Assembly (NCBI GenBank): GCA_949286705.1
Contig: CASEDF010000002.1
Location: forward strand, 96,438-160,437
Direction: 5' to 3'
Source: an uncultured bacterium
GTDB lineage: Bacteria > Cyanobacteriota > Vampirovibrionia > Gastranaerophilales > Gastranaerophilaceae
Length of the DNA: 64,000 bases
In this document: positions 33,034-41,089 of the stretch, piece after piece
Position numbering within the stretch: position 1 is the first letter of the stretch
Layout of the letters: every line of letters starts with the position of its first letter
The notes under the pieces: generated by a model
Seen by the model: the letters and a program-made list of their open reading frames with translations, nothing else
What the model was told of the DNA's origin: nothing
Databases searched by the model: none
Program-made: the position numbers and the translations under genes

Positions 33034-34308
33034 CTATTTGCACTCGTTAAAGTATTCTTTAAAAACTTTGACACTGCAGTATTTGCCGCACATAGTGCAG
33101 GGTTCGCCGTTATCAATATCTTCAAGAGTGCATTTGTCGATAGCTGCTGCGCGTTGAGCGTTCCAGTCAAGGTTTTTACGTGCAATTGCCATGTCCAAAT
33201 CCATTTTGTAAGCCTGTTTGTTCCCTTTTGCCAAATCTGCTGCGTGTGCTGCGATTTTGCTTGCTATGATACCTTCTCTGACCTGTTTTGCATCAGGAAG
33301 CCCGATGTGTTCGGCAGGGGTTACGTAGCATAAGAAATCCGCGCCGTGATATGCGGCAAGGGTTCCGCCGATGGCTGATGTAATATGATCATACCCCGGT
33401 GCAATATCGGTAACCAGCGGTCCTAATACGTACAGCGGCGCATAATCCGTTAAAACTTTTGCAGTTTCTATCATTGCCGGAATTTTATTCAAAGGAACAT
33501 GCCCGGGACCTTCGACCATTGCCTGAACGCCGAAATCTCTTGCGCGTTTTACAAGTTCACCGAGTACAATAGTTTCTGCAACCTGACCGCGGTCCCCCGC
33601 ATCCGCAATACATCCCGGTCTTAAGCCGTCTCCGAGCGAAAGTGTACAGTCATATTCGCGTGCGATTTCAAGCAGTTCGTCATAGTATTCGTAAAGCGGA
33701 TTTTCTTTGCCTGTAGCCTTAATCCATGCCGCAAGCATTGCACCGCCGCGGGACACTATATCCATTATTCTGCCCTGTTTTTCCATTTGTTCAACTACAA
33801 ATTTTGTAACTCCGCAGTGAACTGTTATAAAATCTATTCCGTCCTCGCATTGCTTTCTTATATCCGAAAATAATTTTTCTTTGGAAAGCTTTGAGATGTC
33901 TTTATATTCGTCAATGGCTTCTTTGCCTGCCTGATACATGGGAACAGTTCCGATAGGAAGTTTTGTTGCGGCAATAATTTGTTTTCTTGTGCCGTCAATG
34001 TCGGAACCCGTTGACAAATCCATTAAAACATCCGCGCCGGTTGCCTCAATTATTCTGACTTTTTCAAGCTCTTGCTCAACATTTGAACGCTCCATTGAAG
34101 TCCCGATATTTGCGTTAATTTTAACTGTCATCCCCTCGCCCACTGCTGTCGGAATTACGTTTTCGCGGCGGTTGTTTTTCAATATTACAACACGTCCCTG
34201 AGCAACTTTTTCACGCACAAATTCAGGGGTTACCCCTTCTTTTAATGCGATATATTTCATTTCTTCCGTAATATTGCCTTTTTTCGCTTCAATAATTTGT
34301 GTAGTCAT
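33034..34308 (-). CDS. thiC: Phosphomethylpyrimidine synthase ThiC
   Basis: Radical SAM enzyme converting aminoimidazole ribotide to the pyrimidine half of thiamine, 424 residues (the short form, without the N-terminal domain of the E. coli type). Conserved stretches include NANIGTS, EGPGHVPLNKIPAMIE and LGPLVTDIAPGYDHI. The C-terminal cluster motif is Cys404-x2-Cys407-x3-Cys411. GGAGAGGG precedes the ATG. The 120-nt upstream region shows no THI-box pairing, so TPP riboswitch control is not evident. No other thiamine genes lie nearby. It converges on the orphan permease with 2 nt between stops. Confidence 0.96.
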   Translation of the reverse strand: MTTQIIEAKKGNITEEMKYIALKEGVTPEFVREKVAQGRVVILKNNRRENVIPTAVGEGMTVKINANIGTSMERSNVEQELEKVRIIEATGADVLMDLSTGSDIDGTRKQIIAATKLPIGTVPMYQAGKEAIDEYKDISKLSKEKLFSDIRKQCEDGIDFITVHCGVTKFVVEQMEKQGRIMDIVSRGGAMLAAWIKATGKENPLYEYYDELLEIAREYDCTLSLGDGLRPGCIADAGDRGQVAETIVLGELVKRARDFGVQAMVEGPGHVPLNKIPAMIETAKVLTDYAPLYVLGPLVTDIAPGYDHITSAIGGTLAAYHGADFLCYVTPAEHIGLPDAKQVREGIIASKIAAHAADLAKGNKQAYKMDLDMAIARKNLDWNAQRAAAIDKCTLEDIDNGEPCTMCGKYCSVKVFKEYFNECK

Positions 34309-34400
34309 AATTTCCCTCTCCTGTTGTTTTTAATTATAACATCAATAAAATTAAGATTTGTAACAAAAATTGCAACACTTGAAATCGCATTTTTTACAAA

Positions 34401-34417
34401 AACTTTATATAGATAAG
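34401..34417 (+). promoter_or_regulatory. Shared TATATA-type promoter element
   Basis: AACTTTATATAGATAAG about 16 nt before the ATG of the EF-hand gene, matching the element of the other lineage-type genes. Confidence 0.5.
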
Positions 34418-34432
34418 AGAGGAGCATTTGAT

Positions 34433-34693
34433 ATGTTAGCTATCACACAGGGTTTAACAAGAGCTTCATTGAACTCAATGGATCAGTTGACGTTTGATGA
34501 ATATGACAAAGACGGCGATGGTGTTATCAGTTATTCCGAATATAATAATTTTGTCGCTGTATCAGGCATTAACAAGGTTAATAAAAAGGCTGAAAATAAA
34601 GGATTTAATGTGGAACAATTTGATCCGCAGGGCAGTATTAATTTTGAGAGTAACGGAGGTTTTAACGCTAAAAAATTAAACATTCTTGCATAA
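34433..34693 (+). CDS. Small EF-hand calcium-binding protein
   Basis: Protein of 86 residues carrying one canonical EF-hand loop, DKDGDGVISYSEY at about residues 25-37, with ligands at positions 1, 3, 5, 7, 9 and 12. The rest is polar and lacks a second clear hand, signal peptide or membrane segment. The start is the ATG at 34433 with GAGGAG upstream; a longer frame from 34370 would include the promoter and ribosome site. Calcium binding is likely from the intact loop and the biological role is unknown. A long hairpin follows the gene and a 46-codon frame lies just beyond it. Confidence 0.8.
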   Translation: MLAITQGLTRASLNSMDQLTFDEYDKDGDGVISYSEYNNFVAVSGINKVNKKAENKGFNVEQFDPQGSINFESNGGFNAKKLNILA

Positions 34694-34737
34694 TTTTTTA
34701 AATTATGTAAAAAATTGAATATTTTATTAAAGTTTTT

Positions 34738-34790
34738 AAATACACATTCCGTAAGTATTCATGTAAGAAGATAATACGGGGTGTGTATTT
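34738..34790 (+). terminator. 15-bp hairpin with T-run after the EF-hand gene
   Basis: AAATACACATTCCGT (34738-34752) pairs along its full length with ACGGGGTGTGTATTT (34776-34790), with two G-U pairs and a 23-nt loop, followed by T residues. It can terminate the EF-hand transcript, but it also holds the only ribosome-site-like GGGG of the next small frame. Confidence 0.6.
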
Positions 34791-34792
34791 TT

Positions 34793-34933
34793 ATGAACGA
34801 AGATTTTAAAAAAGAAGATGTAATTGTCGAATTAAAAACATTGATTGATGCGGCAGAAGAATACAAGTCTGAAATTGACGCGTATTGCGAATTTATGAAG
34901 GGCATGTTTTTAAATACATCAGGTATAAATTAG
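34793..34933 (+). CDS. Possible small protein, 46 aa, acidic helical
   Basis: Frame of 46 codons encoding MNEDFKKEDVIVELKTL and continuing as a charged, likely helical peptide (IDAAEEYKSEIDAYCEFMKG) that ends in NTSGIN. The start codon stands 2 nt after the base of a strong hairpin, so translation might be hidden or controlled by it. Codon use and the regular charge pattern support a real gene; the lack of a free ribosome site argues against it. No family is recognised. Confidence 0.45.
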   Translation: MNEDFKKEDVIVELKTLIDAAEEYKSEIDAYCEFMKGMFLNTSGIN

Positions 34934-34979
34934 TCCGATGTGGAATGTTTGCGGGATATTTTTTTCATAAATTGTATTT

Positions 34980-36341
34980 ATGAAAATTGTAATACTCGGC
35001 GGGGTTGCTGCCGGCGCAAAAGCAGCAGCCAAAGCGCGCAGACTTTTACCTGATGCGGAAATAGATTTATACACGGATGATACGCACGTTTCATATTCGG
35101 CGTGCGGTCTGCCTTACTATATTCAAGGTAATTTTACCGACTATAAAACGCTTCTTGTACGTTCGCCCGAAGAATTTGAGAAGCAAAACATTCATATACA
35201 TTTAAGGTCGCGTGCTATTAAAATACTGCCCGAAGCCAATCAGGTTCTTATACAGGATTTGTCGGAAAACAGGGCATATTTGGCTGAATACGACAGGCTG
35301 GTTATTGCAACAGGCGCAAGACCTGTTATGCCGCCAATTGATAATATTAATTTAAAAAATGTATTTACTGTCCGCCGTATTGAGGACGGTATCAAAATCC
35401 GTGAAAAAGCACTTATTTCGCGTCATGCGACTATTATCGGAAGCGGTTACATCGGAATGGAGCTTCTCGAAGCTTTTGTTGAATTGGGTCTAAAGGTTAC
35501 TGTTGTTGAATTTGCGCCGTATATTCTGCCTGTTTTTGATAACGATATTTCAAAGCTTATTCAACAGCAATTGACCGGTATTGCTGACGGCAGATTCGAA
35601 ATTTTGACGTCAGAACTCGTAACTGAACTTTTTTCAAATGATACGGGTGAGGTTACAGGCTTTAAAACAGGTTCAGGTAAAGAATTTAAGACTGATATGG
35701 TTGTAATTTGTACCGGCGTAAAGCCTAACATAGAATTTGCAACGGAAGCAGGCATTGCAATCGGCGAAACCGGCGCCATCAAGGTTAATAAACACATGTT
35801 AACCAATATTTGGAATATCTACGCCTGTGGTGATTGCGCAGAAAAAACACTTTTAATAGACGGTTCAAAAGTCTGGATTCCGCTCGGCTCCACCGCAAAC
35901 AAGGAGGGCAGGGCAGCTGCCGTTAACCTTGCAGGCGGCGACGAAGATTTTGAAGGCGTTCTCGGATCTGCCGTCGTAAGATGCCTTTCGCTTACCATGT
36001 CAATGACGGGCTATACAGAGAAAAAAGCTTCACAGGCAGGTTTTCAGCCCGTATCGGTCAGCGTTACCAAATATGACAGGGTCGGCTATATGCCTGATGT
36101 GAATAATATTACCTTAAAATTAATTGCAGATAAAACGACCGGACTTTTATTGGGCGGACAGGCAATAGGCGCCGGCGATGCGGATAAAAGAATTAACGCC
36201 TTGACTGGTGCTTTAATCGGCAGACTCACGGTTGAAGAATTTACAAAAAACGACCTGACATACGCTCCGCCGTTTTCACCGACTATAGATCCGCTTTTAA
36301 ACGCTGCACAGCTTCTTCTTGAAAAAATCAGAAAAGATTAG
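34980..36341 (+). CDS. CoA-disulfide reductase / NAD(P)H oxidase-type flavoenzyme
   Basis: Pyridine nucleotide-disulfide oxidoreductase of 453 residues. It has the FAD loop GGVAAGAKAAAKAR (7-20), the single redox-active Cys42 in SYSACGLPYY, an NAD-binding GSGYIGMELLEAF near 160, CTGVKPN near 242 and the FAD-binding YACGDCAE near 278. A C-terminal dimerisation domain follows. One active cysteine places it with CoA-disulfide reductases and water-forming NADH oxidases, which protect anaerobes from oxygen and keep CoA reduced. The two activities cannot be separated by eye. Its 3' end overlaps the convergent FAD oxidoreductase gene by 14 nt. Confidence 0.9.
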   Translation: MKIVILGGVAAGAKAAAKARRLLPDAEIDLYTDDTHVSYSACGLPYYIQGNFTDYKTLLVRSPEEFEKQNIHIHLRSRAIKILPEANQVLIQDLSENRAYLAEYDRLVIATGARPVMPPIDNINLKNVFTVRRIEDGIKIREKALISRHATIIGSGYIGMELLEAFVELGLKVTVVEFAPYILPVFDNDISKLIQQQLTGIADGRFEILTSELVTELFSNDTGEVTGFKTGSGKEFKTDMVVICTGVKPNIEFATEAGIAIGETGAIKVNKHMLTNIWNIYACGDCAEKTLLIDGSKVWIPLGSTANKEGRAAAVNLAGGDEDFEGVLGSAVVRCLSLTMSMTGYTEKKASQAGFQPVSVSVTKYDRVGYMPDVNNITLKLIADKTTGLLLGGQAIGAGDADKRINALTGALIGRLTVEEFTKNDLTYAPPFSPTIDPLLNAAQLLLEKIRKD

Positions 36342-37623
36342 ATTTGATATATTTGCTGACGGCTTCACCCATTGAAAAACAGCTTGCCTGCACCCTTAAC
36401 GCTCCCTGTGCCATATAATCCGCAGACAAACACCTGCCCGCCACAAATAAATTATCAATGTCTGCTGACATTAAGCTCTCTATAGGAAGCTCATAATCCT
36501 GCACCATATCAAGCGTTGAGCTGTCTTTTTTATCCGAATGCACGTCAACGGGATAATTCGACACAACAACTGGATGTTCAAATTTTCTGCCGGATTTTAA
36601 ATCATCAATTGTATAAACGTATTTTCCCTTAATCCGCCTTGAAACCCTTATCCCGAGCATATCCGCAATGTTTGATATATATGCGTTTTCAAACCCCGGA
36701 AAATATATTCTGCAAAATTCCGCCAGCCTGAATATGTTCTTTCGCGCTAACTGCAAGGCTTTTGACATATTTGCAACGTCCAGAGTCTTTGTGTAATCTA
36801 TAATTCTAGGGCAATTAAACGCAATTGTAGAGCGCATTCCGGCTACCGTAAATATCTGAAAATAGTTCCTGTCGTGGTCTTTCAGAATACCTTTTGCTAC
36901 GGCGTCCTCAAACAGCGGACTTAGCGCCCATGTTTTGTCTTTATCCCACGTATAAGCGGTTGATAGGTGTATAAAACCGTTTATATCCTCTACAGTCGTA
37001 ACGTTTCTGTCTGTATCATATTCCTTTAACCACTCTGCAAAAAGCGGAACGTCCACGCCTCCCATCATAAACCGCAAACTTACAGGCTGATTTTCATTTT
37101 CTCCGTCTAAAAATTCGCAGCCGCAAAGTTTTCCGATTTCACAATTTCCTGTTGCATCAATTATATACTTCGCGTCGATAGATACCGATAATGTTTTATT
37201 GTCCTGTTCTATCGTTTCGTTATATACTGATAACATTTCTTTTGAGATAACTATAGACTTAATCTTATGTCCGTCAAGCTTTACATCACGTATATGAGTA
37301 TCAAAATACACTTCCACACCGGCTTTTGCCATAAGTGAATCAAGAGCAATTTTTGTAAGTTCCGGATTAAACCAGCCAGGATTATTTAGATATGTTGCCT
37401 GCCCGCCAATTGAGTGCAATTCAGCGATTAAATCATTGTAAAAATCCGTATTAATTTGATGTTCACCGGATTTCATAGCCGGAACAACAAGCGCAGAGGT
37501 AATTGTGCCGCCGAGATGTATGTTTTTTTCAATCAATAAAGTCTTTAGCCCGAGTCTGCCTGCCGTATAAGCCGCTGCACAACCGGCTGTTCCGCCGCCA
37601 ATAACGATTACGTCGTATTTCAT
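36328..37623 (-). CDS. FAD-dependent oxidoreductase (FAD_oxidored type)
   Basis: Flavoprotein of 431 residues with the N-terminal dinucleotide loop GGGTAGCAAAYTAGRLG (9-25), the EKNIHLGGTI stretch, IIDATGNCEIGKLCG near 160, and a C-terminal FAD contact VAGRCLSADYMAQGALR near 400. This family has varied or unknown substrates. Its ATG overlaps the stop of an MnmC2-like tRNA methyltransferase gene. In E. coli MnmC, a methyltransferase and a FAD oxidase are fused and act on the same wobble uridine, so a role in that modification is an attractive inference, although this flavoprotein is not of the MnmC oxidase family by eye. Confidence 0.85.
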   Translation of the reverse strand: MKYDVIVIGGGTAGCAAAYTAGRLGLKTLLIEKNIHLGGTITSALVVPAMKSGEHQINTDFYNDLIAELHSIGGQATYLNNPGWFNPELTKIALDSLMAKAGVEVYFDTHIRDVKLDGHKIKSIVISKEMLSVYNETIEQDNKTLSVSIDAKYIIDATGNCEIGKLCGCEFLDGENENQPVSLRFMMGGVDVPLFAEWLKEYDTDRNVTTVEDINGFIHLSTAYTWDKDKTWALSPLFEDAVAKGILKDHDRNYFQIFTVAGMRSTIAFNCPRIIDYTKTLDVANMSKALQLARKNIFRLAEFCRIYFPGFENAYISNIADMLGIRVSRRIKGKYVYTIDDLKSGRKFEHPVVVSNYPVDVHSDKKDSSTLDMVQDYELPIESLMSADIDNLFVAGRCLSADYMAQGALRVQASCFSMGEAVSKYIKSNLF

Positions 37624-38822
37624 TTTGCACCTCTGAATGTTTTTATAAACTTGGAACTCGACATCAGGCGGCTTTGTGCAACCTCTTTTTCATGAGCCGC
37701 GATTATAGCCCCGTTATCAAGCGATAATTTTTCGTCCCTGTAAACAATACCCGCTTTTGTTTTTATAAGCCCTAAATCGTATTCTGAAAGTCCGTTTTTT
37801 ATAAGCTCCAATTTTTTAGCGGCAATTGTACCCATAAACTTGTCCTGCTCTTTATTATAAATTTTACCGGTCCAAAATCCGGCTTGAATAAATGCGTTTC
37901 TGACAGCGGCCGAATTTGAATACGTTAAAATTAATCCGTCATCATCAAGCTGCTTGTGAAGCTCTTTAAAAAAGTCAACTGTCCAAAGGCACGGACACTT
38001 TGCAGGGGTGAACGCATCCAAAAATATGTAATTATACAAATTTTTATCACTCATAATAAAATCTCTTGCATCCCCTATTTTAACGTCCAAATTAAAATCG
38101 TTTATTTTCAGGTATTTAGCAGCCTTTTTGTAACTGGTTGATAGATACCTATAATATATATTATGTAAGAAGGCACTTAAGCGCCGCCAAGGGGTAAATA
38201 TATACCCCCTGTTTTTATAAAACGCGTATAAACGGCAAATATACGGGTCTAAATATTTGCGATATTTTTTTGAGGTGATTATTGAATTGAATTCGTCATC
38301 TTCAAAAATTTCCGGATGATTTTTTATTATTTTTTTCAAAAAAATTATATTTATAAATTTATTTAATTTATACTTTGATTTTGTGTGTTTTGATAAAAGT
38401 TTGGAAATTTTTTCGTGCTTAAAATTTATCCTGTTGTGAAATAAATTTTTATTTTCACTTCTTATGAACGGTGATAAATATATTAAATTTTTATCCGTAT
38501 CAATTCCTGTTACTGAAATTTTGCAAAATTTGTTATCGGTACCTATCGTATCGATAGTAGTATTTAAGGCGGACAATTTTTTGTCAAAATTTTCGAAAAA
38601 ATAATTTAAAAAAGATTTTGAATTATAACCGATTCCAAAACAAATATCCAAAATTTTTATTTCGTTATGATTTTTTAAAAACGCATCTAAATTGGCAGGC
38701 AGGATAAATTTTTCGTAAGCCTCGGATAAAGCACCGTATGTAGAATGATAGATATCATCGTCTTTCGGACTATAGAGTCCCACAGAGCCGTCGTTTGTAA
38801 AATATGGGTATAATTCGTACAT
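37620..38822 (-). CDS. MnmC2-like SAM-dependent methyltransferase (tRNA wobble uridine)
   Basis: Protein of 400 residues with the MnmC methyltransferase fold. The SAM loop is DICFGIGYNS (about 59-68). The hallmark FLDAFTPAKCPCLWT lies near 270, where the PAK-x-P-x-(L/M)-W motif marks the MnmC2 family. NSAAVRNAFIQAGF and a substrate-side C-terminus follow. Between the SAM loop and the hallmark lies an insertion of roughly 120 residues, very rich in Lys, Ile, Asn and Tyr, that ordinary MnmC2 proteins lack. The family methylates nm5U at tRNA position 34. The downstream FAD enzyme overlaps by ATGA. Confidence 0.8.
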   Translation of the reverse strand: MYELYPYFTNDGSVGLYSPKDDDIYHSTYGALSEAYEKFILPANLDAFLKNHNEIKILDICFGIGYNSKSFLNYFFENFDKKLSALNTTIDTIGTDNKFCKISVTGIDTDKNLIYLSPFIRSENKNLFHNRINFKHEKISKLLSKHTKSKYKLNKFINIIFLKKIIKNHPEIFEDDEFNSIITSKKYRKYLDPYICRLYAFYKNRGYIFTPWRRLSAFLHNIYYRYLSTSYKKAAKYLKINDFNLDVKIGDARDFIMSDKNLYNYIFLDAFTPAKCPCLWTVDFFKELHKQLDDDGLILTYSNSAAVRNAFIQAGFWTGKIYNKEQDKFMGTIAAKKLELIKNGLSEYDLGLIKTKAGIVYRDEKLSLDNGAIIAAHEKEVAQSRLMSSSKFIKTFRGAK

Positions 38823-38922
38823 AATGCAATTATAGCTTTATTTTCAAATAGTTCAAATATGTTAAAAATCTTATTATTAGCATTTTTTTATGTTTTTGGT
38901 ATAATAATTATAAGAGGAAAAT

Positions 38923-39870
38923 ATGAAAATAAGCGTAAAAGTGCCGGCTACAGCGGCGAATATAGGTCCCGGCTTTGATTGTCTGGGATTGGCACTGCCG
39001 ATATATAACACAATTACAATAGAGGAAACGGTTTTGCCCGGTACAGGGGTTCAAATTAACGTTATATCCGAAGATGCGGCGGTCGATGAACTGTCAATCG
39101 AGCATCTTGCTCTGGACGAAAACAGTCTTGTTTATAAAGCGGTAGAGCTTTTGTATAACTCTATAGGGCAGTCGCCGAGCGAATTAAAGATAACGATACA
39201 TTCAAACATCCCGATTGCAAGCGGATTAGGCAGCAGCGCATCAGTAATTGTCGGCGGGCTGCTTGCTGCAAACGAACTTTTAGGCAAGCCTGCGGACGAA
39301 GCAGCGCTTTTGTCAATTGCAACCGAAGTCGAAGGGCATCCTGATAACATTACTCCAGCTATTGTCGGCGGTCTGGTTATTTCATCTCAGGAAGATGACT
39401 GCACAATCGTTTACCGCAAGCTTAACTGGCCTGAAGAATGGTCAATAACGGTTTGTATACCCGATTATGAGTTGTCAACCGACATTTCGCGTTCTGTTCT
39501 GCCAAAAGAAGTTCCGATGAAGGATGCAGTATTCAATGCAAAACGCATGGCAATGTTTGTTGATGCAATTAATACAAAAGACGCAGAATTAATGAAATTG
39601 GCGCTGCAGGACAGACTTCACCAGCCGTACAGAATGAAGCTTGTGCCGGGGCTTGAAAAGATTATGGAAAACTTAAGACACGAAGAAAACGTTCTCGGGT
39701 GTGTTTTAAGCGGTGCAGGTCCGTCAATTCTTATTATTTCGCAGAAAAACAACCTTGATAAAATTCATTCAATAGTAAAAGATACCTGGGCTGACTTGAA
39801 CGTAAAAGCGGTCATAAAGACTCTTCAAATCGAACAAAACGGCGCACAGGTCGTCAATAACGAAGATTAA
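38923..39870 (+). CDS. thrB: Homoserine kinase
   Basis: GHMP-family kinase of 315 residues phosphorylating homoserine on the way to threonine. It shows the N-terminal VPATAANIGPGFDCLGLAL, the phosphate loop IPIASGLGSSASVIVGG (near 97-113), EVEGHPDNITPAIVGGLV and the C-terminal GCVLSGAGPS loop. AGAGG precedes the ATG, and TATAAT lies at 38900-38905. Other threonine genes are not in the window. A ferredoxin gene follows after about 50 nt. Confidence 0.96.
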   Translation: MKISVKVPATAANIGPGFDCLGLALPIYNTITIEETVLPGTGVQINVISEDAAVDELSIEHLALDENSLVYKAVELLYNSIGQSPSELKITIHSNIPIASGLGSSASVIVGGLLAANELLGKPADEAALLSIATEVEGHPDNITPAIVGGLVISSQEDDCTIVYRKLNWPEEWSITVCIPDYELSTDISRSVLPKEVPMKDAVFNAKRMAMFVDAINTKDAELMKLALQDRLHQPYRMKLVPGLEKIMENLRHEENVLGCVLSGAGPSILIISQKNNLDKIHSIVKDTWADLNVKAVIKTLQIEQNGAQVVNNED

Positions 39871-39907
39871 ACTTTCAGGGCATAAATTATTCCGCAAAAT
39901 AGTGCAT

Positions 39908-39913
39908 AATTTG
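39908..39913 (+). promoter_or_regulatory. -10 box of a probable leaderless promoter
   Basis: CATAAT 6 nt before the ATG at 39920 of the ferredoxin gene, with no Shine-Dalgarno. Confidence 0.4.
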
Positions 39914-39919
39914 TTTATG

Positions 39920-40099
39920 CATGTAAGTATTTCGTCCAAATGTGTCGGCTGCGGGGCGTGTTCCGCAATTAACCCTGAAGTTTTTGAAATCGCAAGCAAT
40001 TTTGCGGTTGTAAACCCGTATTACGTGTCAGGAAACGAAGAAAGCTGCATTGATGCGGCGATAGAATGCCCTGTTAAGGCAATTTATATAAGTGAATAA
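39920..40099 (+). CDS. Single-cluster [4Fe-4S] ferredoxin
   Basis: Ferredoxin of 59 residues with Cys-x2-Cys-x2-Cys (CVGCGAC, about 9-15) and the distant fourth ligand in ECPVKAI near 52. A further cysteine (SCIDAA) may form a disulfide, as in Thermotoga-type ferredoxins. It carries electrons for cytoplasmic redox enzymes of anaerobic metabolism; the partner is not identified. The ATG at 39920 is chosen because it gives the standard ferredoxin N-terminus; a GTG frame from 39902 would add six odd residues. A bidirectional terminator follows. Confidence 0.9.
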   Translation, partial: HVSISSKCVGCGACSAINPEVFEIASNFAVVNPYYVSGNEESCIDAAIECPVKAIYISE

Positions 40100-40140
40100 G
40101 CATCAATAATAATTTCTAATTCTGTTGTTTTGGATTATAA

Positions 40141-40167
40141 TAGATTCTTCGCTTACGCTCAGAATGA
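40141..40167. repeat. Possible dispersed intergenic repeat fragment
   Basis: GATTCTTCGCTTACGCTCAG followed by AATGAC, with ATTCT/AGAAT ends in inverted order. Sequences of this kind are often scattered between genes in gut bacteria; only this copy is in the window. Confidence 0.3.
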
Positions 40168-40173
40168 CAAATA

Positions 40174-40207
40174 AAACAAACTCAAAGCAGTGGCTTCGAG
40201 TTTGTTT
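40174..40207. terminator. Bidirectional Rho-independent terminator
   Basis: AAACAAACTC (40174-40183) pairs with GAGTTTGTTT (40198-40207). It serves the ferredoxin gene and the convergent coiled-coil gene. Confidence 0.85.
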
Positions 40208-40227
40208 AAATAACCATTTTATTTATA

Positions 40228-40824
40228 TTAACCTTGCCCTGTGTAGTTCGGGACTAAAGATTTAGCGCCTGCTTTTTCCATTTCTTTGCAAGCTTCGTAA
40301 TCCTGTTGTGCTAACTGAATTTGAGTTTCCAGTGAATCTTTTTCAAGCTGCAATTCTTCTTCAGTGTCTTTCAACGGTTGTAATTGAAGTTCTTTATAAG
40401 CTTCAAAATTATTTTCAATCATTGAATTCTGTTGCATTAATGAAGACTGCATAGCTTGTTGCTGATACTGGAATTGAGTTGTCATTTGTTGAGTTATACT
40501 TGACAAGTAGCTTGCTTGTTCTGATGATAATTTTGCATAATCAATTCCACCATTTGCAATAGGTAAGCTATCACCAAATTGTGTTTTTAAAGCACCAAAT
40601 ATAGAAGCCTGCAAACCGCCGGACATACCCATCATCATATTAGATATGTAACTTTGGTTCATGTATTTAAGATTTTTTTCCTGCTGGTTCAGGGTGCGTT
40701 CCATATTTTCGATATCACGAGTAGCGCGTCTCAATTGTGATTGAACGCTCATCATACGGGCCTGGAGTTGTCGAACTCTCTTGCCGGCCATTAATTTTCC
40801 GTATGCGCCTAATAAGAAACCCAT
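40228..40824 (-). CDS. Coiled-coil protein of unknown function
   Basis: Protein of 198 residues. It begins MGFLLGAYGKLMAGKRVRQL, then has a heptad-rich basic helix (to about 55), a Met/Gly patch, a Gln-rich middle (QQQAMQSSLMQQN) and a second acidic coiled coil (about 145-185). There is no classical signal peptide or membrane segment. The plan of coiled ends around a flexible centre recalls the 660-residue protein at 23119, and both leaders contain GGACGAA. GAGGACGAA precedes the ATG, and a TATATA element lies upstream. A structural or secreted role is possible and the family is unrecognised. Confidence 0.72.
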   Translation of the reverse strand: MGFLLGAYGKLMAGKRVRQLQARMMSVQSQLRRATRDIENMERTLNQQEKNLKYMNQSYISNMMMGMSGGLQASIFGALKTQFGDSLPIANGGIDYAKLSSEQASYLSSITQQMTTQFQYQQQAMQSSLMQQNSMIENNFEAYKELQLQPLKDTEEELQLEKDSLETQIQLAQQDYEACKEMEKAGAKSLVPNYTGQG

Positions 40825-40848
40825 GTTTCGTCCTCGTGTTTATCCTCG

Positions 40849-40868
40849 TTAAATATATAAAGTATATA
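40849..40868 (-). promoter_or_regulatory. Shared TATATA-type promoter element
   Basis: TATATACTTTATATATTTAA on the minus strand, 24 nt before the ATG, with GCAATATT upstream as in the two paralogues at 12958 and 14003. Confidence 0.5.
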
Positions 40869-41089
40869 TATCATGTAATATTGCCTTATTTGATGTGTTT
40901 TGTTACAAAAGTTAACATAAGTGAATAAGTAAATAAGAGAATAGGTGAATCAGTTGTATCTTTTATTAATCTGAGCAGAATTAATCAATATCAATTTTTA
41001 TATAATGCTTATTATTACCTTATTCACATATTCCCCTGCTTATTGCCATAAACCCATTTTTCGTATAAAATTAAGAAAAACGAGGTATT

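Noticed and set aside
36328..36341. Overlap between convergent flavoenzyme genes as a sign of a frameshift or truncated gene
   Set aside because: Both proteins end normally for their families; short convergent overlaps recur throughout this compact window.
40917..41050. GTGAATAAG-like tracts and their reverse counterparts as ends of a mobile element
   Set aside because: The match is imperfect and low-complexity, and no transposase or target duplication is seen.
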